Below are positions 56,027 to 64,000 of a stretch of DNA of 64,000 nt, piece after piece. Within the stretch, counting starts at the first letter, position 1; every line of letters begins with the position of its first letter. The position numbers and the translations under genes were made by a program. The DNA is from an uncultured Coriobacteriaceae bacterium (GTDB lineage Bacteria > Actinomycetota > Coriobacteriia > Coriobacteriales > Eggerthellaceae). Below the pieces are notes generated by a model. The model ran no database searches. It saw only the letters and a list, made by a program, of their open reading frames with translations, and was not told the DNA's origin. The DNA lies in NCBI GenBank assembly GCA_900552585.1, contig USAB01000001.1, positions 1 to 64,000 of the forward strand, in the 5' to 3' direction.

Positions 56027-56605
56027 ATGAAAGCGCTGGAAGATCGCATTCTCCAAGACGGCGTGGTGAAAGACGGACAGGTATTGAAAGTGGATTCGTT
56101 CATCAACCACCAGATGGATGTGCAGCTGTTCAAACAGATGGCCCAACAATGGAAATCAGATTTCGCCGATGCACCCATCAACAAGATCATGACCATCGAG
56201 GCATCGGGCATCGGCATCGCCGCCATCGTCGCGGCGGAATTCGGCCTGCCCGCGGTCTTCGCAAAGAAGAGCCAATCCATCAACCTGGACGGTTCGGTAT
56301 ACACCACGAAAATCCATTCGTTCACCCATCAGCGCGACTACGACGTAATCGTGTCGAAAAAGTACATCGGCCCCGGCGACCACGTGCTTATCGTCGATGA
56401 CTTCCTGGCAAACGGCTGCGCGGTAAACGGCCTGATCGAGCTTTGCGAAGCAGCCGGTGCAACCGTGGAGGGCGTGGGCATTGCGGTTGAGAAGGGCTTC
56501 CAGCCCGGCGGCGCCGAGCTGCGCGGACGCGGATACCGCGTGGACTCGCTGGCCATTGTGGAATCTATGAATGCCGAAACGGGCGAGATCGAGTTCCGCT
56601 CATGA
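56027..56605 (+). CDS. xpt: Xanthine phosphoribosyltransferase
   Basis: A 192-residue enzyme that converts xanthine and PRPP to XMP. It shows [12 protein letters not shown], the PRPP loop [11 protein letters not shown], and a [14 protein letters not shown] segment, as in Xpt of Bacillus. The start follows AAGGAG. Its stop overlaps the next gene's start by four bases (ATGA), forming a xpt-permease operon for purine salvage. I looked for a purine riboswitch in the 235-bp gap upstream and did not see its conserved core. Confidence 0.94.
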   Translation: MKALEDRILQDGVVKDGQVLKVDSFINHQMDVQLFKQMAQQWKSDFADAPINKIMTIEASGIGIAAIVAAEFGLPAVFAKKSQSINLDGSVYTTKIHSFTHQRDYDVIVSKKYIGPGDHVLIVDDFLANGCAVNGLIELCEAAGATVEGVGIAVEKGFQPGGAELRGRGYRVDSLAIVESMNAETGEIEFRS

Positions 56606-58065
56606 TTCGCCTGGGCAATCGCAGCAAGAAGGAAACAGCTGCGCAAGATACGGCCGCATCGTGCGCAGGCGCTTCAGGCACGGGTGCTTCGGAGAAGGCA
56701 CGGATAGCTGCCGAACTGGCCTCGTTCGACGGAAAGGTGTCTTGGGCGCGCGCCCTGCCCTACGGCATCCAGCACGTGCTGGCCATGTTCGTCGCCAATC
56801 TGGCGCCTATCACCATCGTTGCGGCGGCAGCGGGGTTCGGTGACGCGGAAACCGCCATGCTCGTACAGAACGCAATGGTGGTTGCGGCAATCGGCACGCT
56901 CATCCAGCTATTCGGCGTATGGAAGGTGGGCAGTCGGCTGCCTATTGTGATGGGCGTAAGCTTCACATTCGTCACCGTGCTCTGCGGCATTGCCGCCACC
57001 TATGGCTACCCCACAGTGATCGGCGCCGTCATCGCCGGCGGCATTGTCGAGGGCATTCTGGGCTTGTTCGCGAAATACTGGATTCACTTCATCAAGCCCA
57101 TCGTATCCGGCGTGGTGGTGACGGCTATCGGCTTCTCGCTGCTGCCCGTGGGTGCCGCCTCATTCGCAGGAGGCACGGGCGCAGCCGATTTCGCCTCGCC
57201 CGAAAACTTGTTCCTGGGCACGCTGTCATTGGTAGCCTGCCTGGTATTCCAGGCGCTGGCGAAGGGCCCCGCAAAGCAACTTTCCGTCCTGTTCGGCCTG
57301 GCAGTGGGCTATTTGGTGGCCCTGGCAATGGGACGGGTGGATTTCGCGGCGTTTGCCAACCTGCAGGTGGTGTCGTTACCCACCTTCATGCCGTTCACGC
57401 CCGAGTTCAACATTGGCGCCATTGTGTCGGTAGTGTTGTTGTACCTGGTCAGCGCCGCTGAGACTATTGGCGATACGGGAGCTATTGCGCAGGTGGGCTT
57501 CAACCGCACACCCAGCGAGCGCGAATATCAGGGCTCGATTGCGGCCGACGGCTTCACCAGCTCGATTGCCGGCTTGTTCGGCTGCACGCCACTGACCTCG
57601 TTCGCCCAGAATATCGGCCTGATTGCCATGACCCACGTCATCAACCGCCGAGCCATTGCCTGCGGCGCAGGCATCTTGCTGCTGGGCGGGTTCGTTCCCG
57701 CCATCAGCGCAGTGTTCGGCAGCCTGCCCGATGCGGTGCTGGGCGGATGCACGATCATGATGTTCGGCAGCATTGTAGTGTCGGGATTCCAGATGATCGC
57801 CAACGCGGGGTTCTCGCAGCGCAATATCACCATTGCCGCCACATCGCTGGCAGTGGGAATCGGATTTTCCCAGGTAAGCGATATCTTCGTGAATGCGCCC
57901 TCTATGGTGCAGAGCGTTTTCGCCGGCAACAGCGTGGCTATGGTATTCCTTGTGGCGATAGTGATGGCCAACGTACTTCCCGCAGGCGCAAAGGTGCGCG
58001 GACCCCTGGTTGTAGACGACAACCGAAAGGAAACGCCCGGCGAAGGCGAAGGCGCGCGCTCGTAA
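56602..58065 (+). CDS. Xanthine/uracil permease (NCS2 family)
   Basis: A 487-residue NCS2 nucleobase transporter with about fourteen helices. After a charged N-terminus of ~50 residues, [19 protein letters not shown] and [19 protein letters not shown] (the substrate-binding region) are conserved, as are [19 protein letters not shown] and [16 protein letters not shown]. It is coupled to xpt, so xanthine is the likely substrate rather than uracil. The acidic tail after the last helix is short. Confidence 0.93.
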   Translation: MIRLGNRSKKETAAQDTAASCAGASGTGASEKARIAAELASFDGKVSWARALPYGIQHVLAMFVANLAPITIVAAAAGFGDAETAMLVQNAMVVAAIGTLIQLFGVWKVGSRLPIVMGVSFTFVTVLCGIAATYGYPTVIGAVIAGGIVEGILGLFAKYWIHFIKPIVSGVVVTAIGFSLLPVGAASFAGGTGAADFASPENLFLGTLSLVACLVFQALAKGPAKQLSVLFGLAVGYLVALAMGRVDFAAFANLQVVSLPTFMPFTPEFNIGAIVSVVLLYLVSAAETIGDTGAIAQVGFNRTPSEREYQGSIAADGFTSSIAGLFGCTPLTSFAQNIGLIAMTHVINRRAIACGAGILLLGGFVPAISAVFGSLPDAVLGGCTIMMFGSIVVSGFQMIANAGFSQRNITIAATSLAVGIGFSQVSDIFVNAPSMVQSVFAGNSVAMVFLVAIVMANVLPAGAKVRGPLVVDDNRKETPGEGEGARS

Positions 58066-58144
58066 CCCGTCAAAACAGGAGCAGCCGCCGGACTCCGTCC
58101 GGATTGCGGGAGGAGGCGGGCGGAGCCGATCGATCGAGAAAGAT

Positions 58145-58387
58145 CTATCTTCTGCTGCGCCCCTTGTTGATGTTCATCTCGTAGATACCGTTATCTACAT
58201 CGAACCTACGCGCCTTTCTCAAGACATACCACCATGCGCCATAGCCGGCGATGGCAAAAGCAACGATTGGTACCGGATTCCAAAACACGAGTACGATCGC
58301 CATTAGAACGACGGTAACCACCGGGTTGATAATCATTGCGGCGATTCGATAGTGGTTTTGCGGCTTCGGCTTATTTGCTTTGCCCAT
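58145..58387 (-). CDS. Small membrane protein of unknown function
   Basis: An 80-residue protein with two hydrophobic helices (about 12-32 and 36-54) separated by a Pro-turn (NPVPI), then RKARRFDVDNGIYEMN and a basic tail. ATG 58387 follows GGAGGG five bases upstream; a longer frame exists but passes that site. It is convergent with the permease gene. I do not recognise the family. Confidence 0.6.
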   Translation of the reverse strand: MGKANKPKPQNHYRIAAMIINPVVTVVLMAIVLVFWNPVPIVAFAIAGYGAWWYVLRKARRFDVDNGIYEMNINKGRSRR

Positions 58388-58778
58388 TGGAACCCTCCGT
58401 CCGTTTTCTCTGACCTTGTCCACATGCTAGCAAACGAAGGCTGGCTCCCCGCCTTGGGAAGCCAGCTTATTATTTGCGCGATAAGTCAAGGAGTTCCGAC
58501 TGCACACTTGACAGAGCATTTTGCAACCCTCTGACCTGGGTTGATACGATTATTTAATTGTTGATGGCTAGATAAAACGAATTAATTTCACAAATTATAC
58601 GACGCGGTGGTTTCATTGACACAACGAAGCCGCCGCTCGGGTGGCGGCCTTTCATTACCGGGCAAGCACCCGCTGACTCGGCCGTGAAAGGCCACCGGAC
58701 AATGAAGGCGCAAACGCGCCAATAGCATCGGGGTCCGAAGCCGACGGCTCAAGCAGTCGAGGAGTGGAAGGAGTTGTC
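58388..58778. other. Leader region of MFS gene with hairpins
   Basis: A 390-bp gap. 58437-58470 holds a stem AGGCTGGCT / AGCCAGCTT with TATTATTT, and 58629-58654 a stem GCCGCC / GGCGGC with CTTTCATT; both look like terminators. Between them is an AT-rich stretch (58540-58615) that may hold the MFS promoter, followed by GGCCGTGAAAGGCC and GGCGCAAACGCGCC hairpins. No ORF is supported. Confidence 0.5.
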
Positions 58779-60215
58779 ATGAACGAGAGTGTTGCTTCGG
58801 CAAACAAGAAGTCGGAAATCGAGCGTCAGAAACTTACCGGCAGGCATGTCATGATTCTGATCACCTGCATGCTCGGCATTCTAGGTCCGACGGCAATCAT
58901 CTACACGGCAGCAGGCTTATGCTACCGCCCCGTCGCCCAGGCAATGGGGGTTCAGGTTTCGGACGTGTCCCTCTACATCACCATGGTGTATTTGGCAAAC
59001 CTGATTTTCGCCGTCCCCGCTGGCGTCATTTTCGATAAGTTCAACGTAAAAATCGTCGCCGCAATTTGTTCGTGCATGGTAGGAATCCCGTATTTCTGCA
59101 TGTCGATGTATACCGCCATCTGGATGTGGTGGGTAGCGGGCATCATCATCGGTGCTGGCTTGGTCTTGGTCGAATTCATCCTAACAGCAGGCATCCTGGG
59201 CAAATGGTTCCATACAAAGTATGGTTTCGTCATTGGCCTCTGCTTCGCCATGACCGGTGTCGGCGGCGTGATCTTTAACCTCTGGGGCCAGTTCATTCTG
59301 GGTGCCGACTTGTCCGGATGGCGAACCTTGTACCAGACCTTCGGCATCGTGATTCTCCTGACTAGCGTCCCATTCCAGCTGCTCTTCCTGAAGCGCACCC
59401 CTCAGGAATGCGGTCTGCTGCCCTATGGTATGCCGCTCAATGGATTGTCTGATGAAGACGAGGACGAGGATCCGTCCGCACAGGCTGGATACATGTTCAA
59501 AGATTGTCTGAAGCTCCCCTTCTTCTGGGTAGTGCTTCTTGCAGGCGGCTTGATCAACACGGTTACCACCATGTCTCAGCTCTTTACCACCTATGTCCAG
59601 TGGCTCGGCCACGATGGCTGGGGCGGCATGGCGATTGTCGGTTTGCTGCTGCTCTCTGGCACGTTGGAGTCTTTCGCATCCGCCGGACAGGGCCTTGGCA
59701 AGATCATTATCGGCGCCGTAGAGTCCTGGAATTTGAAGGCAGCACTCTCCCTTGGCTGCGCAGGCGGCATCATCGGTCTGTGCATCATCTGGTTCATGCC
59801 ACTCAACCTTGGAGAAGGCGGTATCTGGCCGATGTTCTTCGGCGGTGCAATCTACGGCCTATGCTATGCGCTCTCAACAGCGATGCTCCCCTTCTTGACG
59901 CGCGAAATCTTCGGCTCGAAAGACTACGACCGAATTTACTCCTGGATCATCGCAGTGTTCAACGGCATTGGCGCCATTGGAGCAACCGGCTGGGCGGTTG
60001 TTGAGCAATCCCTTGGTTGGAGTGCATTCTTCATCGGAGGCATGTTGGACATCGCTTTGCTCTACGCGCTCTTCATGTACGTCATCGTCGCTGGCCAGAA
60101 GAAGAGACTGGAAACTTGGTACACGCCCGAAATTGAGTTTTCTTCTACCGGCAGAATCAAGGATCCCGAGCGCAGGCGTCAATTCGAGGAGCAAACAGGC
60201 AAAAATATTGCTTAG
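58779..60215 (+). CDS. MFS transporter of the CoA-transferase locus
   Basis: A 478-residue twelve-helix major facilitator, similar in layout to the OFA/monocarboxylate group: VMILITCMLGILGPTAIIYTAAG at the N-terminus, VFDKFNVKIV-like loop, and a long cytoplasmic loop with DEDEDEDPSAQAG between helices 6 and 7. ATG 58779 follows GGAAGGAG. A LysR gene and two CoA-transferases lie downstream, so it likely imports the carboxylate activated there. It ends in a terminator, so it is transcribed separately. Confidence 0.82.
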   Translation: MNESVASANKKSEIERQKLTGRHVMILITCMLGILGPTAIIYTAAGLCYRPVAQAMGVQVSDVSLYITMVYLANLIFAVPAGVIFDKFNVKIVAAICSCMVGIPYFCMSMYTAIWMWWVAGIIIGAGLVLVEFILTAGILGKWFHTKYGFVIGLCFAMTGVGGVIFNLWGQFILGADLSGWRTLYQTFGIVILLTSVPFQLLFLKRTPQECGLLPYGMPLNGLSDEDEDEDPSAQAGYMFKDCLKLPFFWVVLLAGGLINTVTTMSQLFTTYVQWLGHDGWGGMAIVGLLLLSGTLESFASAGQGLGKIIIGAVESWNLKAALSLGCAGGIIGLCIIWFMPLNLGEGGIWPMFFGGAIYGLCYALSTAMLPFLTREIFGSKDYDRIYSWIIAVFNGIGAIGATGWAVVEQSLGWSAFFIGGMLDIALLYALFMYVIVAGQKKRLETWYTPEIEFSSTGRIKDPERRRQFEEQTGKNIA

Positions 60216-60237
60216 GTTTTGGAAAAAGGCCTAGCGC

Positions 60238-60273
60238 AAAACGGGGGAGCGCCTCATGCGCTCCCCCGTTTTT
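60238..60273 (+). terminator. Intrinsic terminator after MFS gene
   Basis: Stem AAACGGGGGAGCGC / GCGCTCCCCCGTTT with a 5-base loop, ending in a T run. Confidence 0.92.
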
Positions 60274-60324
60274 ATCGCAGCATGAAGAAAGGCTAGAACA
60301 GGTGCCTTCTATATCTCCAAAACG

Positions 60325-61233
60325 TTAATTGTTCTTGATCGAATCGAAGTCGTAAGCGCTGAAACTGTTTACGAAACGCCTGAGCAATGTGGCATTTTTC
60401 GGCATATTGGTACGGTGACTCAAATAGAATCGATGGAAATTCTCAGGCGCATCAAGAAGTGGAACGATAACCACTTTCGAAAACGAATCAAGGAGCCACG
60501 AACGGCACACCAGCGCCACTTTCTTAGGTTGCGCATTAACCATGGAGCATAATGTGATTTCATCAGAATAGGCAAGCGTTACATCAAGGCCGCTTCCTTC
60601 GATAAGCTCTGCAACTTCCGGTCCTACCGGTCCCTCCATCTTATAGCTGATGACCTCGTGTCCGATAAGGTCTTTCAGATAGACCCCTTCCTCCTTCATC
60701 CGAGCAAGGGGATTACTCTCATCGACAACGACTGCAAGCGATTGGGACCAACAGGGAATCTGGACAAGAGCATCGTCTTTGCCCATCGTTCCCGCCAAAA
60801 CCACGTCGATGCCACCCTTCTTCAAAGACTCGAGCAATTCAGGCGTGGTCCCCTGTTTGATCATGTAATGGGGTTTCTCCCTCGAGTCCATCCAGAATTT
60901 CCGCAGGATAGATGACCAGAGAAGGCTTTGTGCGCTGAATACGATGCCAATCCGCAGCATGGAATTCCGCTCGCTCGAACGCTGCTTGATGGAATCGACA
61001 TGCTCATCGAGAATCTGCAAAACTTGATTTACGCACTTACAAAATTCCTCCCCATCCTCAGTGAATTCGACCGGATGGCGCTTCCTGCTCACCAGCGTCG
61101 TCCCAAGCTCTTTTTCCAAGTTGGAAACAGCTACGCTCAGCGTTGGTTGCGTAATGAACATCCTGTCGGCCGCCTCTTGATAGCTAAGCGTTTCCGATAG
61201 AGCTTTGTAATAGTAGAGTTGCGAGAGATTCAT
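60325..61233 (-). CDS. LysR-family regulator
   Basis: A 302-residue LTTR. N-terminal HTH about 2-60 (LYYYKALSETLSYQEAADRMFITQPTLSVAVSNLEKELG), then a two-lobed effector domain starting LRIGIVFSAQ. ATG 61233 has a weak site. It is divergent from the first CoA-transferase and lies between it and the MFS gene. It probably senses the imported carboxylate or its CoA ester. The shared gap (61234-61486) contains GTTTAACGGAT at about 61313 and ATCCGTTTAATT at about 61388, candidate half sites. Confidence 0.9.
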   Translation of the reverse strand: MNLSQLYYYKALSETLSYQEAADRMFITQPTLSVAVSNLEKELGTTLVSRKRHPVEFTEDGEEFCKCVNQVLQILDEHVDSIKQRSSERNSMLRIGIVFSAQSLLWSSILRKFWMDSREKPHYMIKQGTTPELLESLKKGGIDVVLAGTMGKDDALVQIPCWSQSLAVVVDESNPLARMKEEGVYLKDLIGHEVISYKMEGPVGPEVAELIEGSGLDVTLAYSDEITLCSMVNAQPKKVALVCRSWLLDSFSKVVIVPLLDAPENFHRFYLSHRTNMPKNATLLRRFVNSFSAYDFDSIKNN

Positions 61234-61486
61234 AAAGAGGCACCATCTTTCCCATAGAAACGCCCAAGTTCCATTGATTTTAATGCTTAATATCATGCCA
61301 ACAATCCGAGATACGTTTAACGGATCTTATTCAACGGATGAAAATAGGAGCGTTTTTTGATTCCTCCGAACGATTGCCAACGCGATTAATCCGTTTAATT
61401 AGACGCATCGCGAATCCCATTAAATAATTCAGTTACGAACAGTTAAGCCCTAGTTGAATAGTCTGCGCAAGGGAGGATCGATACCT

Positions 61487-62761
61487 ATGGATGCCTTTTC
61501 TGAACTGAAAGTACTGGACTTTTCCCGTTACCTACCCGGAGGCTACTGCACACAGATGCTTGCGGATATGGGAGCACGCGTAATTAAAGTTGAGGACACG
61601 AACACGGGCGACATGTGTCGCGATGACTACCCCATTCGCAACGGTGTAAGCTACTACATCACCGCCTTGGGACGAAACAAGGAATCAGTCTCCTTAAACC
61701 TTAAAGACCCCGATGCGGTGAAATGGCTGCATAAGATGGCCGAAGACGCTGACATACTCGTAGAAAGCTTCCGTCCGGGCGTCACGAAAAAACTCGGAAT
61801 GGATTACGAAACCATGAAGGCAATCAATCCGAAAATCATCTATTGCTCCATCACCGGCTATGGGGAATTCGACCCGCGCAGCAAAAAAGCGAGCCATGAT
61901 CTTAACATGCAAGCAGCAACGGGTTATCTCGACATCAATGGGACGCAGATAACGCCCCTGCCCCTTGTGGATGTCGCCACTCATTCCGTTGCCGGCCAAG
62001 CCATATTGGCGGCATTGTTACAGCGTGCTGCTACGGGACAGGGTTCCTTCGTGGACATATCCATGTTCGACTGCTTTGTGTGGTGGAATTCTATGCTGGA
62101 TTCCCGTTGGTGCTTCAATGGCGGTCAGCTGCTACGAGAGGATCTTGATTTTCCTGCCGTCAATTACAATATCTACGAGACGAAAGATGGCGGTCACCTC
62201 GCATTCGGGATGATCGAACTGAAGTTCTGGAAAGGATGGTGCGAAGCTGTCGGGCGCCCCGATTTGATTGAATGGCACATGTATCGACGATGGAAGGCAC
62301 CTTGGGCATTCGAGTCAGTCGAAAGAATAGTTAAGTCAAAAACCTTAGCGGAATGGGTCGACTGGCTTGCCGACAAGGACCTCTGCATCGAAGTAGTGGC
62401 AAATAAAAACGAAGGTATCAAAAAAATCCTCGACACGGAACCTAACATGATGCGCTATGTCGACTTTCCGCAGGCGGGACGCGTTATCCAAACCGGTATT
62501 CCCCACCACGTCTCAAGCATTCCCTTCGACCTGTCAATGGTCTCCGAAGCATCCGGGCTTGGCGCCGATACCGCCAGCTGTCTGGAGGAAGTAGGGGCAA
62601 CTCCGCAAGAAGTTGCTGAAATGGCAGATAAGGGCGCCATTTGCCTGGGCAAGCCCCCGCTTGAGGATAACGTCCCGCTATACAAAGGCATGGAAGAGTC
62701 TTTTACCCCATACAGAGCGCGCGAGAACACCGCGCCCCTGCCTTCGCCCACAACAGCGTAA
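61487..62761 (+). CDS. Class III CoA-transferase (CaiB/BaiF type) 1
   Basis: A 424-residue family III CoA-transferase. ELKVLDFSRYLPGGYCTQMLADMGARVIKVE matches the N-terminal fold (cited in part: LADMGARVIKVE); SVSLNLKDPDAV and VESFRPGV follow; the candidate catalytic Asp is in ASHDLNMQA. It moves CoA between a donor acyl-CoA and the locus substrate. ATG 61487 follows GGGAGG. The next gene encodes a second family member; two non-identical copies may form a heteromer or act on different acids. Confidence 0.93.
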   Translation: MDAFSELKVLDFSRYLPGGYCTQMLADMGARVIKVEDTNTGDMCRDDYPIRNGVSYYITALGRNKESVSLNLKDPDAVKWLHKMAEDADILVESFRPGVTKKLGMDYETMKAINPKIIYCSITGYGEFDPRSKKASHDLNMQAATGYLDINGTQITPLPLVDVATHSVAGQAILAALLQRAATGQGSFVDISMFDCFVWWNSMLDSRWCFNGGQLLREDLDFPAVNYNIYETKDGGHLAFGMIELKFWKGWCEAVGRPDLIEWHMYRRWKAPWAFESVERIVKSKTLAEWVDWLADKDLCIEVVANKNEGIKKILDTEPNMMRYVDFPQAGRVIQTGIPHHVSSIPFDLSMVSEASGLGADTASCLEEVGATPQEVAEMADKGAICLGKPPLEDNVPLYKGMEESFTPYRARENTAPLPSPTTA

Positions 62762-62819
62762 ACTCTTACGCATATCGGCAGAAGAAACTAACGGCAATCT
62801 GAGATAGAAGGAGAACCAC

Positions 62820-64000
62820 ATGAAAGGGCTTGAAGGAATCAAAGTTGTAGAGCTCTGCGGCTATGTCGCGGCTCCGGCATGTCCAAGGATCCTGGGAGAG
62901 ATGGGAGCCACGGTATACAAGATCGAGCCCTTCTCCGGAGACGAATACCGCACCAACGCACCGGGTTTCGGCATGAAGAAGACAGACATCGACGACCCGG
63001 CATTCGACCTGGCATCGATGAACAAGCAGTGGCTGTCGGTCAATCTGAAAAACGAAGACGGCAAAGCCTTCGTGTACAAGATGCTCGAAACGGCCGACGT
63101 ACTGGTAACCAGCTTCCGCGATAAGGCGCTGAAGAAGCTCGGGTTCGACTACGAGACCATTCACGAGAAATTCCCCCACATCGTATGGGCGCAGATGCGG
63201 GGCTACGGCGAACGCGGACCCGAAAAGGACACGAAGGGCTTCGATGCAACGTCCTATTCGGCACGCGGCGGATTGTTCGCAAGCATTCCGCAGGCAGGCG
63301 AACATTACGCACCTGGCAACGTGCCGGCGGCTTTCGGAGACTGGAACGCATCGCTGGCTCTGTGCTCGGGAATCCTGGCCGCCCTGGTACGCAAGGACCG
63401 GTGCGGAGAAGGCGACAAGGTTACCGTCAACCTGTACCATATGGCCTGCTGGGCGTTCCAGCACGGCCTTGGCGGCGTGCAATTCGGTGACGAATGGCCG
63501 AAATCCCGCAAGCACGTAACCTGCCCCACGAACAACAGCTACGTGACCTCGGACGGCGTCTGGTTCCTTATCTGCTACGGCAGCTACAACCTGTTCTATA
63601 ACTACGTCATGGAGTTCATCGGCCGCGAAGACCTGGTAGATGATCCGCGCTACTTCCCCCAGGAAAACATGGATTACGACGCAAACGCCGAGATCATCCA
63701 GCATATCGCCGACGCATTCGCGAAGAAGACCTGGGATGAATGGGTAAAGATCTTCAAGGCGAAGGATGTTCCGTACCAGCGCATCAACCGCTTCACCGAC
63801 GTGTTGGAAGACGAAGAGGCCTACGACAACGATATCCTGCGCGTGGTTCACTACGACACCTGGGGCGATTACCGCATGGCCACGTCCCCGATCCGCTTCC
63901 AGTCCGTGGGCGACCCCGTCCTGCATCGCAGCAGGCCCATCGGCTATGACACCGCCCGCATTATGAAGGAATACGGCTACACAGATGACGATGTGAAGCG
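62820..64000 (+). CDS. Class III CoA-transferase (CaiB/BaiF type) 2, cut by window end
   Basis: The frame is open from ATG 62820 (AAGGAGAACCAC upstream) to the last base of the window (393 codons visible). It has the family fold: VVELCGYVAAPACPRILGEMGATVYKIEP (in part: RILGEMGATVYKIE), LSVNLKNEDGK, SFRDKALKKLGFDYE, and the Asp in KGFDATSYSARGG. Similar in order to bile-acid, carnitine and phenyllactate CoA-transferases, but substrate is not decided. It follows the first CoA-transferase by 58 bp, in the same operon. Confidence 0.93.
   Translation, partial: MKGLEGIKVVELCGYVAAPACPRILGEMGATVYKIEPFSGDEYRTNAPGFGMKKTDIDDPAFDLASMNKQWLSVNLKNEDGKAFVYKMLETADVLVTSFRDKALKKLGFDYETIHEKFPHIVWAQMRGYGERGPEKDTKGFDATSYSARGGLFASIPQAGEHYAPGNVPAAFGDWNASLALCSGILAALVRKDRCGEGDKVTVNLYHMACWAFQHGLGGVQFGDEWPKSRKHVTCPTNNSYVTSDGVWFLICYGSYNLFYNYVMEFIGREDLVDDPRYFPQENMDYDANAEIIQHIADAFAKKTWDEWVKIFKAKDVPYQRINRFTDVLEDEEAYDNDILRVVHYDTWGDYRMATSPIRFQSVGDPVLHRSRPIGYDTARIMKEYGYTDDDVK

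Noticed and set aside
1..64000. tRNA, rRNA, CRISPR array, transposase, integrase or attachment sites
   Set aside because: Read by eye for T-loop-like boxes, regular spaced repeats and DDE or tyrosine/serine recombinase motifs; nothing convincing found. A proper search could still find a tRNA.

Overview
This is 64 kb of fairly high-GC bacterial chromosome, with genes packed closely on both strands. The mix of genes suggests an anaerobic or microaerobic gut or oral member of the Coriobacteriia, most likely family Eggerthellaceae: LPxTG pili with class C sortases, CaiB/BaiF-type CoA-transferases beside an MFS carrier, a class III aminotransferase with an iron-type alcohol dehydrogenase, a PerR/AhpC/AhpF-like peroxide module, and many paired regulators. 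The genus is not certain. No rRNA, tRNA, CRISPR array, transposase or phage gene was recognised.

Layout. 1-4.9 kb: pilus locus 1 (a large thioester-domain adhesin cut by the window edge, a pilin and a class C sortase), followed by a nitrilase fragment. 5.3-19.8 kb: housekeeping and transport genes (DUF1304, CorA, ferritin, cysteine synthase, Pth2, two HD-domain proteins, a frameshifted Hsp33, a CmpB-like membrane protein, an MBL hydrolase, a large KOW/Sel1-like orphan, an MFS-CBS fusion and an SLC13-like carrier). 20-27.5 kb: a secreted orphan, a HAD phosphatase, a flavodoxin-fold reductase with divergent TetR, a PNPOx-like protein, a PrsW protease, a large membrane protein and a DUF5714 protein. 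27.7-37 kb: a decayed phosphoesterase, then a catabolic island (GabT-like aminotransferase, SDR, PucR regulator, cytidylate-kinase-like protein, and an amino-acid permease fused in frame to an iron alcohol dehydrogenase). 37-42.5 kb: a YqhA-like protein, NhaA, a TetR regulator and a secreted GH25 muramidase that shares an operator motif with it. 42.6-50.5 kb: pilus locus 2 on the minus strand (coiled-coil protein, signal peptidase I, tip adhesin, backbone pilin, class C sortase, minor pilin, second sortase). 51-52.7 kb: two damaged genes and a cluster of small palindromic repeats. 52.7-58.4 kb: an AhpF-like reductase, AhpC, PerR, xpt and a xanthine permease. 58.8-64 kb: an MFS carrier, a LysR regulator and two class III CoA-transferases, the last cut by the window end.

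The window holds several broken reading frames: three single-base shifts at or near short homopolymers (hslO, the gabT-like gene, the pilus tip gene), one in-frame TGA (permease-ADH fusion), one apparent in-frame deletion, and three degraded or truncated genes. The homopolymer cases could be assembly errors and should be checked before biology is inferred.

The most unusual non-coding feature is a ~225-bp element present twice (7566-7791 and 31636-31859). Each copy has two inverted ~63-bp arms in which short sequence blocks sit at exactly fixed spacing, while the ~100-bp interiors are unrelated. Both copies lie between convergent gene ends.
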